Assembly: GCA_965223245.1 (NCBI GenBank)
Contig: CBDCVY010000013.1
Coordinates: forward strand, 3,348,001 to 3,412,000
Length of the DNA stretch: 64,000 bases
Source: CBDCVY01 sp965223245
GTDB taxonomy: Bacteria; Nitrospinota; Nitrospinia; Nitrospinales; Nitrospinaceae
Direction of reading: 5' to 3'
This document shows, one piece after another, positions 1 to 8,694 of the stretch. The number at the start of each line of letters is the position of its first letter. Position 1 is the first letter of the stretch. The position numbers were made by a program, and so were the translations under genes. Under the pieces are notes generated by a model. The model was not told where the DNA came from. It made no database searches and saw only the letters and a list, made by a program, of their open reading frames with translations.

Positions 1-190
1 ATTGAGCCACTTCCACTTCAATTTCTCTAACATCATCCTTCAAATTGGCAATACTTGCTGTTTCAAATACCCAATTAACTCCACAAATCGCAATAAAAGC
101 AAAAATGACGCTCACCGATGTAGTGAGTTGCTTTTGAATAACAACTTGACGGACAATTTTGTTATAGTCGATTAAATTGATTCGAATCAT
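1..190 (-). CDS. pilN: PilN, type IV pilus assembly protein (5' part only)
   Basis: Only the first 63 residues lie in the window; the gene runs off the left edge. The protein begins MIRINLIDYNK, then has a basic stretch and one hydrophobic segment (about residues 24-45), followed by the start of an acidic, probably coiled-coil region. This short cytoplasmic motif, membrane helix and periplasmic coil is the PilN pattern. In the family, the N-terminal motif docks into PilM and the periplasmic part pairs with PilO. The ATG overlaps the pilM stop in an ATGA arrangement, so the two are translationally coupled. The position immediately after pilM supports the call. pilO, pilP and pilQ would be expected beyond the edge. 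Confidence 0.85.
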   Translation of the reverse strand, partial: MIRINLIDYNKIVRQVVIQKQLTTSVSVIFAFIAICGVNWVFETASIANLKDDVREIEVEVAQ

Positions 191-1275
191 AAGTAATCAA
201 ACCTTCTGGTTGCAAGCCCTACAGCAACTGACGCCATAGGAGACATTTTTCCCAAAGTACTCTGGTCAAATTTTCTTGAATTGACCTTAATTGATTCCAT
301 GGGATTAAAAATTTCTACTGGAATGGCAAAACGTTCAGCCATTAAACTATCGACTCCGGGGATTAAAGAGCCACCACCACACAAAAATACTTGGTCTACC
401 TGACTATTGGAAGTGGAACTAAAAAATTCAAATGATTTCTGTACTTCCTCAAGAATGGGTTCAAAACAATCCAAGATTAGGTCAACCACTTCTTCTTTAT
501 CAATATTACTCCGTGGCATGACGCCCAATTTCATCGACTCAGAATCCCTAAATTCAAAACCATACTGGCTCATCATTTTTGCAGTACAAACGTCTCCACC
601 CATAGGAATATCTCGTGTAAAAGAGGTAATCCCATTCATCAAAATATTTAGGTGAGTAAACGATCCACCCAAATCAATGATTGCCACGGAGCCCATATCA
701 AAAAGATTCCTGGATATGCTTAAGGCATTTACTACCGCAAAAACATCCAGATCAATAATGACCGGTTTCAAACCTGCGGCGGCTAACACATCAGACCGAC
801 TGTCGATAATTTCATTTTGAACTGCAACTAAAATAATTTCTTGTTTTTCTTCATCTTCATCTTCAAAGTCATGCAGATCTTCTTTAGGGGTCGAATTTTC
901 CACTACCTGGAAATCAATTTGAACATCATCAATATCAAATGGAATGTATTGTTCTGCCTCCTGATCAATGATTTCTTCTAATTCTTCTCGAGGCATCATA
1001 GGTACTTTTATTTTTTTAATAATTACCGCTTCACCCGCTACTGATGAAATGGCATATCTTGTGTCTACTTTTTCTGCTTTAACCAGTCGAGTGAGTGCGT
1101 CCACCACATGATCCTCATCACGGACAATTCCATCAACGACCGCTTCCTGCTCTAAGGGCATCACTCCAAAAGAAGATAGTTCATATTTATTTTTTGATCC
1201 CATTAATTGAGCCACCTTAATTGAGTTTGATCCAATATCGACAGCTAATAATGGTGTGTTTTCAGAAAGGAACAT
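187..1275 (-). CDS. pilM: PilM, actin-like ATPase of the type IV pilus inner-membrane complex
   Basis: This is a 362-residue protein of the usual PilM length. It opens with the actin-fold phosphate-1 motif (LLAVDIGSNSIKVAQL), has the phosphate-2 motif near the middle (AIIDLGGSFTHLNIL) and the adenosine motif near the C-terminus (VFLCGGGSLIPGV). An acidic insertion (DFEDEDEE) sits around residues 137-143. PilM is cytoplasmic, binds ATP and holds the N-terminus of PilN, linking the motor to the PilN-PilO-PilP alignment complex. The ATG has an AGGA ribosome-binding site. It is followed with overlap by pilN and preceded by a small HTH gene on the same strand. Confidence 0.93.
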   Translation of the reverse strand: MFLSENTPLLAVDIGSNSIKVAQLMGSKNKYELSSFGVMPLEQEAVVDGIVRDEDHVVDALTRLVKAEKVDTRYAISSVAGEAVIIKKIKVPMMPREELEEIIDQEAEQYIPFDIDDVQIDFQVVENSTPKEDLHDFEDEDEEKQEIILVAVQNEIIDSRSDVLAAAGLKPVIIDLDVFAVVNALSISRNLFDMGSVAIIDLGGSFTHLNILMNGITSFTRDIPMGGDVCTAKMMSQYGFEFRDSESMKLGVMPRSNIDKEEVVDLILDCFEPILEEVQKSFEFFSSTSNSQVDQVFLCGGGSLIPGVDSLMAERFAIPVEIFNPMESIKVNSRKFDQSTLGKMSPMASVAVGLATRRFDYL

Positions 1276-1354
1276 GAATTTTTCCTAAAATAAAGTTACC
1301 TGCTAAAATCTTGAAGAACTCGGCTAATTTCATGAGCTTTGCCGATTAAAGTTT

Positions 1355-1624
1355 TTATTTTCTTAGCTTAATCCTGGCTCTTGAAGTACCCGGGCTAGAA
1401 TTTTCACCAAAAACTTTTTCCCGATCCCCTAATTTAAAACCTAGAGCTAAAATAATTTTCCGCTTAGTGTCCAGCCGACAATCCATTCCTTTTTCAATAC
1501 GATCTAAGGTTTGAACCGTTACATCCGCTTTTCTTGCTAACTCAGCCTTACTCATCATCATTGATTCTCGAATCCGGCGAACATTATTATCGTGGGTCAA
1601 TACCCTTTCCTTCCTAAGTGGCAT
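1355..1624 (-). CDS. Small HTH (XRE-type) DNA-binding protein
   Basis: This 89-residue protein is almost entirely one helix-turn-helix domain. Residues about 16-60 (VRRIRESMMMSKAELARKA, then VTVQTLDRIEKG) follow the Cro/CI pattern, with the second HTH helix at TVQTLDRIE. The C-terminal tail is short, basic and probably unstructured. There is no ligand or dimer domain. It lies 79 bp upstream of pilM on the same strand and may be cotranscribed with it. A role in controlling the pilus operon is possible but is inferred only from position. Confidence 0.75.
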   Translation of the reverse strand: MPLRKERVLTHDNNVRRIRESMMMSKAELARKADVTVQTLDRIEKGMDCRLDTKRKIILALGFKLGDREKVFGENSSPGTSRARIKLRK

Positions 1625-1981
1625 GCGGGTCTTCTAAAAAGTTTGTTATTTTACTGTTTTTAAAGGGGTTAATTTCATGATAAGGGAACCCCTAAATTTA
1701 GTCAATAACAATTGAAAAAAATGTAAATTTAATCAAATTTATATTTATTTCCTAAAAAGTTTTTTGCAAGTTTATGTATAAATACGGAGCTAAAAGAGCA
1801 AAAATCGATTCAATTCTTATTAACATTTAATAGCTATACACTAAGTGTAAAGTTAAAATATAGTTTTTCCAACCTAAATCTATTAATTCAATAAAAAAAG
1901 ATTTGGTTATTAATAAGCTCATTTGGGCAAGCTGAAATCTTTTTTGGAAACCCAAAGTTTTTTGGTTAAAATCATCGCACT
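1625..1981. other. Divergent intergenic region between the HTH gene and miaB
   Basis: This is 357 bp of very AT-rich DNA that must hold promoters for both directions. The miaB ATG has no recognisable Shine-Dalgarno sequence. An 11-bp inverted repeat (1894-1904 with 1935-1945, 30-nt spacer) lies just upstream of miaB and could form a leader hairpin, but it is A/T homopolymer-rich. I see no convincing promoter or coding frame. Confidence 0.4.
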
Positions 1982-3310
1982 ATGAAACAAGTGTATTTAG
2001 AAACTTTTGGCTGTCAAATGAACGTCGCTGATTCTGATCGTATGGAACTTTTATTATTTAATTCCGGATATCTGCGTACGCCTCACAAAGAAGATGCAGA
2101 TTTAATATTGATAAATACCTGTTCAATCAGGGAAAAGGCAGAACAGAAAGTCTTTTCTCTTTTTGGAGGTATGCGTTCCTTGAAAAAAGAAAACCCTGAT
2201 CTGATTTTTGGTTTAGCCGGGTGTTTGGCACAACAAGAAAAAGAACAGCTTGTTAAAAAAATTCCCCAATTGGATTTAATTATAGGTCCAGATTCAATTG
2301 AAGATATTCCCTTGGCGGTGGAACGAGTTTCCAGTGAGCGAAGGCCTGTAATCTGGACAGAATTTGACAAAAATAGTAACTATTCCATACAACAGACAAA
2401 GATAGTCCAGGCCCCTGGTCCCAGTGTTTTTGTAAACATCATAAAAGGATGCGATAAGTTTTGTAGCTTTTGTGTAGTTCCCTTTACTCGAGGTCGCGAA
2501 AAATCCCGAGAAGCCTTAGAAATTTATGATGAAATTCAACAACAAGTGGAACTTGGTGCAAAGGAATTTGTTCTTCTTGGACAAAACGTAAATGCTTATG
2601 GGAAACGTGGGATGGATACACCTGTTACTTTTCATGAATTACTTTATAAAATTTCTGAAATCCCGGGAGTGGAGCGTTTACGATTCATTACGAGCCATCC
2701 CAAAGATTTTACCCGTGAAATAATTTTTGCTTATCGGGACATTCCTAATTTAATGAATCATCTTCATCTTCCTGTTCAAAGTGGTAATAATCGGATATTA
2801 GAAAAAATGCGTCGCAACCATACCGTAGAAGAATACTTAAGTCTCATAGAAGAACTAAAATCAGAAGTTCCAGGTATTGCAATATCAACAGATATTATTG
2901 TTGGGTTTCCGAGTGAAACTCAAAAAGAGTTTGAAGATACCTTAAGTTTAATGAAAAAAGTTGGATTCAATAATAGTTACATGTTCTCTTATAGTCCGCG
3001 ACCTAATACACCCGCCCTTGAATTTGAAGACACGGTTTCTGAAGAAGAGAAAAAAGAACGTCTTCAACAAACGATTCATTTGCAAAATCAATTAACTGAA
3101 AATCAGGGAATAGAATTTTTAGGAAAACAAGTAGAAGTTTTAATTGAAAGTAAAACCTCTCGTAATAATATGAATTTTAAAGGAAGAAATCCCGAGTATT
3201 GGATGGTTATCTTTAAAGGCGGGAAAGATCAATTGAAACCAGGAGATACGGCAACCATCCAAGTAGAATCAGTTTCAGGACATGTTCTTCACGGGTCTCT
3301 CGTCAATTAA
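1982..3310 (+). CDS. miaB: tRNA-2-methylthio-N6-dimethylallyladenosine synthase MiaB
   Basis: This radical-SAM methylthiotransferase converts i6A37 to ms2i6A37 in tRNAs reading UNN codons. The 442-residue chain has the family order. The N-terminal UPF0004 domain carries three cluster cysteines (C11 in ETFGCQMN, C47 in NTCSIRE, C81 in AGCLA). The radical-SAM domain has CxxxCxxC at C157, C161 and C164. The C-terminal TRAM domain binds tRNA. The motif TRGREKSR after the radical-SAM cysteines favours MiaB over RimO or MtaB. Its last 4 bp overlap tail-to-tail with the next gene on the opposite strand. Confidence 0.95.
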   Translation: MKQVYLETFGCQMNVADSDRMELLLFNSGYLRTPHKEDADLILINTCSIREKAEQKVFSLFGGMRSLKKENPDLIFGLAGCLAQQEKEQLVKKIPQLDLIIGPDSIEDIPLAVERVSSERRPVIWTEFDKNSNYSIQQTKIVQAPGPSVFVNIIKGCDKFCSFCVVPFTRGREKSREALEIYDEIQQQVELGAKEFVLLGQNVNAYGKRGMDTPVTFHELLYKISEIPGVERLRFITSHPKDFTREIIFAYRDIPNLMNHLHLPVQSGNNRILEKMRRNHTVEEYLSLIEELKSEVPGIAISTDIIVGFPSETQKEFEDTLSLMKKVGFNNSYMFSYSPRPNTPALEFEDTVSEEEKKERLQQTIHLQNQLTENQGIEFLGKQVEVLIESKTSRNNMNFKGRNPEYWMVIFKGGKDQLKPGDTATIQVESVSGHVLHGSLVN

Positions 3311-4755
3311 TAAATTCCTAACTGATAATATACATCTTCTTCAAGTCGATCTAAATTGGGTTGCACCATATGGACGGCCATTCGCATATCGCGAATACTT
3401 TTTATTTCAGGAGGATTATTCCTTTGCGATAAATTAGTTAAAGCCTCTAAACAAAAAGTATCTAATTCGGCCAATTGTTCAATTATTTCTTCAGGAAGAT
3501 CTTCTAAGTTAACTAAATTGGCTTCTAAAAATCGCATCATTTCTATTAAACGAATTTTTATTGAAACAACGCTTTTTCTTATTTGTGTAATCAATTTTGA
3601 TTCTGGAAATTCAAGCTCTTCATATATCTGGTGAAGAAGTTTTCTTAATAATCGATAAAAAGCATTACTTTGCTTCTGATTAAAAAAACTATCTTTTTTG
3701 GCACCAAATAAAAGATCAAATATAATTTTAATTTCAAACCCTTGATCATCCAAAAGTGTAATAAGAATCGCCTTGAATTCATTTTCTGTTATGGCTAAAC
3801 CCATATCTTCAAAAATATTTTGTAGCGACCCAGTTCGACCCACTGGTTTTTTCTTAATGACTTCAAAAACTGAATCCGTATTGCTTTCTGCAGCTTGCAA
3901 TAAAAATTGAATTTCACCACTGGGTCCTCTGCCTAAAGTATAAGAAGTAAGAAACTCTGCAAAATTAATTAGTGAAAAAGCGGGTGCAAATTTATTCAGT
4001 TCCTGAAAAGAATAGAACAAATAAAGTATCTGTTTTTCTAAACTGGCAATTTGGAATTGAGGCTCCGCACAAAACTGAGCTAAAGTTTTTTCTAAATGAA
4101 TATGGAAATACCTTAGCTTTAGTTGATCCTGGCGCAAATCATTATTTCCATAAGGCTGAACCTCAAATAGTCCTTGTTCGAAATCTTTCAAGCAAATTTT
4201 TAAGGCATCACCAATACGCCAGTTTACTTGCTGAGAATATTTCTTAAGATCCCAAATTGTTAAATCCACTTTGCTTTTTCCAGGTACCCAGGGATTCACT
4301 AAGATATGGTCAGGGAAATGACGCTGGCTAGAATATTGATAAAAAGGCATCACCTCATCGATAAAAAAAGATTTCTTCTCTTTTGGAATTTCCTCTCCAT
4401 TTAGATCTATTAATGTAATTTGAGATTCTTTTAGCTCAACTGATAAAAAGGGAATAAAGCGATGACCCGCCAGAAGAATTTTTCGATCTTTTTCAAATTT
4501 ACTAATCTCAATTACGATGGGCATGGAGCCTATATGTTGAAATACTGCTGAATAGGGCACATAACTTTTTTGATCGATGCCGATTAAAAAATCATGGTCG
4601 AAAAGTTTTTGCCGCAAATCTTTTAAGGTAGAAGGAGCAATCCGGCGATGCCAATGTTCTTGGATTCTAGAAACAAATTCATCTGCCGTAAATGGCGCAT
4701 GGGATTCACGTATTAAGTTTTCTGCTAATTTATGAAGGGTGAGCCGCTTTGTCAT
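3307..4755 (-). CDS. Uncharacterised 482-residue protein with possible N-terminal winged helix
   Basis: I do not recognise this protein. The first 70 or so residues (LHKLAENLIRESHAPFTADE, then a basic helix, then a DHDFLIGIDQKSYVP strand pair) look like a winged helix of the HARE-HTH/RNA polymerase delta type. That is a pattern-level guess. The rest is a mostly helical, charged region with no signal peptide, no membrane segment and no nucleotide-binding motif. The ATG begins MTKRLTLHKLAEN. It is monocistronic, convergent with miaB and overlaps it by 4 bp. Base composition matches the neighbours, so recent transfer is not suggested. Confidence 0.7.
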   Translation of the reverse strand: MTKRLTLHKLAENLIRESHAPFTADEFVSRIQEHWHRRIAPSTLKDLRQKLFDHDFLIGIDQKSYVPYSAVFQHIGSMPIVIEISKFEKDRKILLAGHRFIPFLSVELKESQITLIDLNGEEIPKEKKSFFIDEVMPFYQYSSQRHFPDHILVNPWVPGKSKVDLTIWDLKKYSQQVNWRIGDALKICLKDFEQGLFEVQPYGNNDLRQDQLKLRYFHIHLEKTLAQFCAEPQFQIASLEKQILYLFYSFQELNKFAPAFSLINFAEFLTSYTLGRGPSGEIQFLLQAAESNTDSVFEVIKKKPVGRTGSLQNIFEDMGLAITENEFKAILITLLDDQGFEIKIIFDLLFGAKKDSFFNQKQSNAFYRLLRKLLHQIYEELEFPESKLITQIRKSVVSIKIRLIEMMRFLEANLVNLEDLPEEIIEQLAELDTFCLEALTNLSQRNNPPEIKSIRDMRMAVHMVQPNLDRLEEDVYYQLGIY

Positions 4756-5115
4756 GGGCAGAAGCAGGAATGGTCAGAAAAAATTATTTTTAAAAAAAGC
4801 TGATTTGAAAACCCATCAACCTGGAAGGTCTGATACTTATAAATTTTAACGGGGTTGATGTTAACATAAAAAGTTATACCTGTTAAATGTTTTATCGGAC
4901 CCATTTTAAACCGTCCAAAAAAATATTTTTATTTAAAAAGATAAATTACAAACACCCTGTCCAACTCTTAATAAAACAAAGACTAAATAAGAAAACTTGA
5001 AATTATGGATTTGCCCATCAACAGTTGTAAAGATAAAACCATTGATTTTTTTCCTAAGAATTAGGTAAATTTGTATCAACATATAAATTATTAAAATTAG
5101 GAAAGGGGGAAAGTG
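4756..5115. other. Intergenic region upstream of two divergent genes
   Basis: This is 360 bp of AT-rich sequence between an orphan minus-strand gene and a small plus-strand gene. The only clear signal is the strong purine-rich ribosome-binding site GGAAAGGGGG just before 5116. A minus-strand open frame (4933-5130) covers part of it, but it overlaps that ribosome-binding site and lacks family features. I see no terminator or RNA gene. Confidence 0.4.
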
Positions 5116-5373
5116 ATGTCTCATCAACACGATATCGAAATTACTTATAGAAGAATTTTTAATCGACTAAAAACCCGTAAAAAGTTTTCAATTCGAGCCA
5201 TTGAAGGGGAAACAGTAACAATTGAACAAGATGAAGAAATTTGTGGTCAGAAAGAACCTAGAACCTTTGTTTTTAATAGTGAAAAAGAACTTGAAGAATT
5301 TGTAACCCAAGAAAATCAAATTGAACGGGATATCGAAGGCCAACTTTCTGGCGACCAAATGCCCTATAGATAA
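5116..5373 (+). CDS. Small conserved-looking acidic protein, function unknown
   Basis: This is an 85-residue soluble protein (starts MSHQHDIEITYRR) with alternating strands (IEITYR, FSIRAIEGETVTIEQ, RTFVFNS) and an acidic helical C-terminus. A GTG lies one codon upstream at 5113, but the ATG at 5116 is better spaced from GGAAAGGGGG. I recognise no domain. It faces a convergent lipoprotein gene 32 bp away. The strong ribosome-binding site is the best evidence that it is real. Confidence 0.65.
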   Translation: MSHQHDIEITYRRIFNRLKTRKKFSIRAIEGETVTIEQDEEICGQKEPRTFVFNSEKELEEFVTQENQIERDIEGQLSGDQMPYR

Positions 5374-5405
5374 AAGTGGGTAATACGACTATTTAAAAAA
5401 TGGAT

Positions 5406-5984
5406 TCACTTTTTGATCTTCCAAGATCCATCGGCCATTTGGACTTTTTCACCAGATTGTGCATTGTCACGGTTGAGGCTAGCTGAAATGGACTGAACTT
5501 TTGGAAGGCCCCCTTCAGAAAAGTGGGTATTTGTGGCTAATATTCTTTCGTAAATTGCCATTCGGTCTTCATTTTCCTCTTGGACCAGGGACATAACAAA
5601 ATTTTTAAATTTAATATTCTTTTTAGTCTCAGGTATTTCAAAAAATTTTAATAGACCCTTATTTGATTCGCCGACGCAACCGATCTTTTTAAATCGTTGA
5701 ATATCATCATGATTAAATTCCTGCCTTTGTTTGGCTCGAATGGCTTTTAATTTTCCCGGAGGAATTTCGGAAACGCTCTTCAACTTACCGTTTTCATCCA
5801 CGGATCGAACAGAAGCTAAAAGAATTACATCATTGCCTATTTCCTCGTAACTCCCTAATACCTGATTCTCTAAAGCAGTTTTTTGGTCGACTACTGTGAC
5901 ATTCACATCCGCTAAAGATCCACCGCATCCTGAAAATAAAACTCCAGAGGAAAATAAAATCAAAATTTTTTGACGGATTCTCAT
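5406..5984 (-). CDS. DUF1318 (YdbL-like) lipoprotein
   Basis: This is a 192-residue lipoprotein. It has a basic start, a hydrophobic core and a lipobox LFSGC with the lipidated cysteine near residue 20. After the cysteine comes ADVNVTVVDQKTALENQVLG, then KKIGCVGESNKGLLKF, a Glu/Asn-rich helix with ENEDRMAIYERI, and a terminal EKVQMADGSWKIKK. These blocks match the arrangement of DUF1318/YdbL proteins (GE..G.L, N..R...Y..IA, G..V...DG.W). The family is periplasmic and often accompanies the YdbH/YnbE envelope proteins, which are not in this window. It is transcribed on the same strand as, and 42 bp downstream of, fabF. Confidence 0.72.
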   Translation of the reverse strand: MRIRQKILILFSSGVLFSGCGGSLADVNVTVVDQKTALENQVLGSYEEIGNDVILLASVRSVDENGKLKSVSEIPPGKLKAIRAKQRQEFNHDDIQRFKKIGCVGESNKGLLKFFEIPETKKNIKFKNFVMSLVQEENEDRMAIYERILATNTHFSEGGLPKVQSISASLNRDNAQSGEKVQMADGSWKIKK

Positions 5985-6026
5985 TTTGCTTCCTAAAAAG
6001 GATATCCTAAAAATTCATTAAACATG

Positions 6027-7280
6027 TTAATTAAATCTTCGGAGAACAATTGCCGAATTTTTTGATCCAAATGAAATACAATTACTTATAGCAATGTTAA
6101 TTTGTTTTTCTCGTGCTTCATTAGCAATATAATCCATATCACATTCAGGATCCGGATGCTCTATATTAATTGTAGGTGTAAGCAACCCTTTAGATAATGA
6201 CAATGCCGTCACAGAGATACCTAAAGCTCCTGAAGCACCCTGCGGATGTCCAATCATGGATTTCGTGGAGCTTACAGGAACTTGCATTGCAAATCCATTT
6301 AAGGCCTGTTTGACAGCAAATGTTTCTATTCGGTCATTCATCACCGTAGACGTTCCATGAAAATTGATGTAATTAATATCCTCTTCATTTATTTGAGCAT
6401 CCTTCATCGCCAATCTTAACGCTCGAGTCGATTGCTTTCCATCGGGCATAATGGCAACACGATGATATGCGTCGCAAGTGGTTCCATAACCAATGATTTC
6501 AGCATAAATTGACGAACCCCGTTTTTTAGCATGTTCTAATTCTTCAAGAATAAACATCCAACTGCCCTCTGCAAGTACAAACCCCTCACGATCTTTATTA
6601 AAGGGACGTGACCCTCTTTCAGGATCTTCATTAAAATGAATTGGATTGGCTTTCATTCTTTCAAAACCAGTCATCATTGCAGGAGTCACACAGGCCTCGA
6701 CTCCACCTGTTAAAAACCAATCCTCCTGACCAAATCGGATCGCGTTAAATGCATAACCCATCGCATCCGTAGAACTGGTGCATCCATTTGAAATAACATG
6801 GCTACGGCCTTGTATTCCAAACTTCATTGAAACTTCACTAGAAAGCATCCCAACTAAAGAATTAGAAATTGCATAGGGACTAATTTTCTTTTTCTGATCT
6901 GAATAAAAAAAATGAAATTGTTTTTCAGAAAAATCGAAACCTGAACCCCCTGTTCCAACTAAAACTCCCAAGCTTTCCTGATCTTCTTCAGAAAACTCAG
7001 TAAAATCAATCCCTGCATCATCAAATGCCTCTTGAGAAGCAGCTACACATAAAGGTACTGTCCTGGGAAGTTTTTTTAAATCCTGGTCCGAATAATATTG
7101 AGTGGGGTCAAACTCTGAAACTTCACCCGCAATTTGGCATTCAAGACCATCGGGATTAAAACTTTGAATTTTGTTTATACCGCTGATACCGTTACAAGTA
7201 TTTTCCCAAAAAACTTCTTTGCCCATTCCATTGGGACTCATAACTCCAATACCGGTCAGCACCACTCTGCGAGGAAACAT
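6027..7280 (-). CDS. fabF: 3-oxoacyl-[acyl-carrier-protein] synthase II (KAS II)
   Basis: This beta-ketoacyl-ACP synthase elongates acyl-ACP with malonyl-ACP in fatty acid synthesis. The 417-residue length is normal. The Cys-His-His catalytic set is visible: C167 in SNGCTSSTDA, H308 in NFHGTST and H345 in SMIGHPQGASGA. The N-terminus RRVVLTGIGVMSPNG is typical of FabF. No acpP, fabD or fabG is adjacent, so this may be a second, specialised copy rather than the core operon gene. The start has no strong Shine-Dalgarno sequence. Confidence 0.9.
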   Translation of the reverse strand: MFPRRVVLTGIGVMSPNGMGKEVFWENTCNGISGINKIQSFNPDGLECQIAGEVSEFDPTQYYSDQDLKKLPRTVPLCVAASQEAFDDAGIDFTEFSEEDQESLGVLVGTGGSGFDFSEKQFHFFYSDQKKKISPYAISNSLVGMLSSEVSMKFGIQGRSHVISNGCTSSTDAMGYAFNAIRFGQEDWFLTGGVEACVTPAMMTGFERMKANPIHFNEDPERGSRPFNKDREGFVLAEGSWMFILEELEHAKKRGSSIYAEIIGYGTTCDAYHRVAIMPDGKQSTRALRLAMKDAQINEEDINYINFHGTSTVMNDRIETFAVKQALNGFAMQVPVSSTKSMIGHPQGASGALGISVTALSLSKGLLTPTINIEHPDPECDMDYIANEAREKQINIAISNCISFGSKNSAIVLRRFN

Positions 7281-7481
7281 AAAAATTCATATTAACGGTT
7301 ACAGAAATTCAATAACGAGAAAATTTTATCATAACTGAATTCACCACAGACAAAATATATCGTTCAGAAATAGAATACTTAACTTTATGTCCAACTTTGT
7401 TAAAAAAAAGAAACTCTTTCAACCTATTTTAAAATTAGAAAAATTAATGTTAACCTTTGAAAAACAACTTTTTCCTTATGG

Positions 7482-8603
7482 ATGAGAGGTTATATTTTGA
7501 ACTCTTCTGCATCTTTACAACAACAAATTGGACAAATGATCATCTCGGGATTCCATGGAACAACAATAACCCCTGAGACAGAAGATCTAATCCGAAATCG
7601 TAATATTGGCGGTTTAATCCTCTTTGGACGAAACTTCGAATCTCCCAATCAGTTGTATCACCTTATAAAAGATTTACAAAGTTTGGCTTTGTCCTCCAAT
7701 CCCGAATGGCCATTATTCATTTCTGTGGATCAGGAGGGAGGAAGAGTCGCCAGATTAAAATCTCCTTTTACCGATTATCCTCCACTTTGTTGTTTGGGTG
7801 AAGCCCAATCAGAGTCACTAACCATTCGATTTGCCAAAGCCTTAGCAATTGAATTGCTAGAGGTAGGAATTAATATGGATTATGCCCCTGTCCTGGATGT
7901 CCACACTAACCCGAAAAACCCTGTCATAGGGGATCGAGCTTTTAGCTCCTCTCCATATGAAACTGCAAAATTAGGCAACGCTTTCATTCAAGGGTTCCGC
8001 CAAGCAGGCATAATACCTGTGGGTAAACATTTTCCGGGTCACGGAGACACCCATTTAGATTCGCATTTAGATTTGCCGTATGTAAACCGTTCTAAAGAAG
8101 TCTTGGAAAATGTCGAATTAATCCCCTTTAAAGAAACCATCGAAAAAGGTCTGGATGTTCTAATGACCGCACACGTTGTCTATTCTCAATGGGACGAAGA
8201 AAACCCAGCCACTTTCTCAAAGACTATATTGCAAAATATCTTGCGAAAACAATTAGGATTTAAGGGAATTATTATTTCTGACGATTTAGAAATGAAAGCA
8301 GTTGAAAAGTATTTTCCGTTAGATTCTATCCCACGTTTGGGATTAGAGGCTGGGTTGGATATATTTTTAGTATGCCATAACCTCGATAAGGTGAAGGAAT
8401 TGCAGGATTTGATCGTTAAGTCTGTAGATGCTGGCAAAGTAACTCATAAGCGCATCGAGGAATCATTAACCAGAATACTAAAAGTTAAAAATAATATGGC
8501 AGTTTTGCCGCCAACCCCCCCTCAACCACAGAAGTGGAAAGAATCCCATCAAAAATTGGCAGAAGAAATGCGTACTCACTTGAGCAAACTGCCTTTATCA
8601 TAA
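7482..8603 (+). CDS. nagZ: Beta-N-acetylhexosaminidase NagZ (GH3)
   Basis: This enzyme removes N-acetylglucosamine from anhydro-muropeptides in cell-wall recycling and acts in the cytoplasm. GH3 signatures are present: SVDQEGGRVARL, the His-containing loop KHFPGHGDT...DSH (H187 and neighbours), and the nucleophile region ISDDLEMKA (D267). The length of 373 residues is slightly above the usual 330-345. The ATG at 7482 lacks a Shine-Dalgarno sequence. An in-frame TTG at 7497 has GAGAGG seven bases upstream and may be the true start (MNSSASLQQQIGQM). No secretion signal is seen. Confidence 0.9.
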   Translation: MRGYILNSSASLQQQIGQMIISGFHGTTITPETEDLIRNRNIGGLILFGRNFESPNQLYHLIKDLQSLALSSNPEWPLFISVDQEGGRVARLKSPFTDYPPLCCLGEAQSESLTIRFAKALAIELLEVGINMDYAPVLDVHTNPKNPVIGDRAFSSSPYETAKLGNAFIQGFRQAGIIPVGKHFPGHGDTHLDSHLDLPYVNRSKEVLENVELIPFKETIEKGLDVLMTAHVVYSQWDEENPATFSKTILQNILRKQLGFKGIIISDDLEMKAVEKYFPLDSIPRLGLEAGLDIFLVCHNLDKVKELQDLIVKSVDAGKVTHKRIEESLTRILKVKNNMAVLPPTPPQPQKWKESHQKLAEEMRTHLSKLPLS

Positions 8604-8641
8604 AATTGAGTATCTCAATATCTCTTAGAACTTCATAATTG

Positions 8642-8666
8642 AAATTTCTAAGCTTGAAATTTTTTA
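8642..8666 (+). terminator. Weak Rho-independent terminator after nagZ
   Basis: A 7-bp A/T-rich stem (AAATTTC with GAAATTT, 7-nt loop) runs into TTTTTT. It sits 38 bp after the nagZ stop. The stem is weak, so this is only suggestive. Confidence 0.35.
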
Positions 8667-8694
8667 TTATGCAGCTGTTTAATTTTCACAAAAA

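Noticed and set aside
1894..1945. 11-bp inverted repeat before miaB as a terminator or riboswitch
   Set aside because: The arms are A/T homopolymer-rich with a 30-nt loop, and no upstream plus-strand gene or conserved RNA motif is present.
4933..5130. Minus-strand open frame encoding a 65-residue hydrophobic peptide
   Set aside because: It overlaps the strong ribosome-binding site and start of the plus-strand gene at 5116 and has no ribosome-binding site of its own; hydrophobicity is expected from AT-rich DNA.
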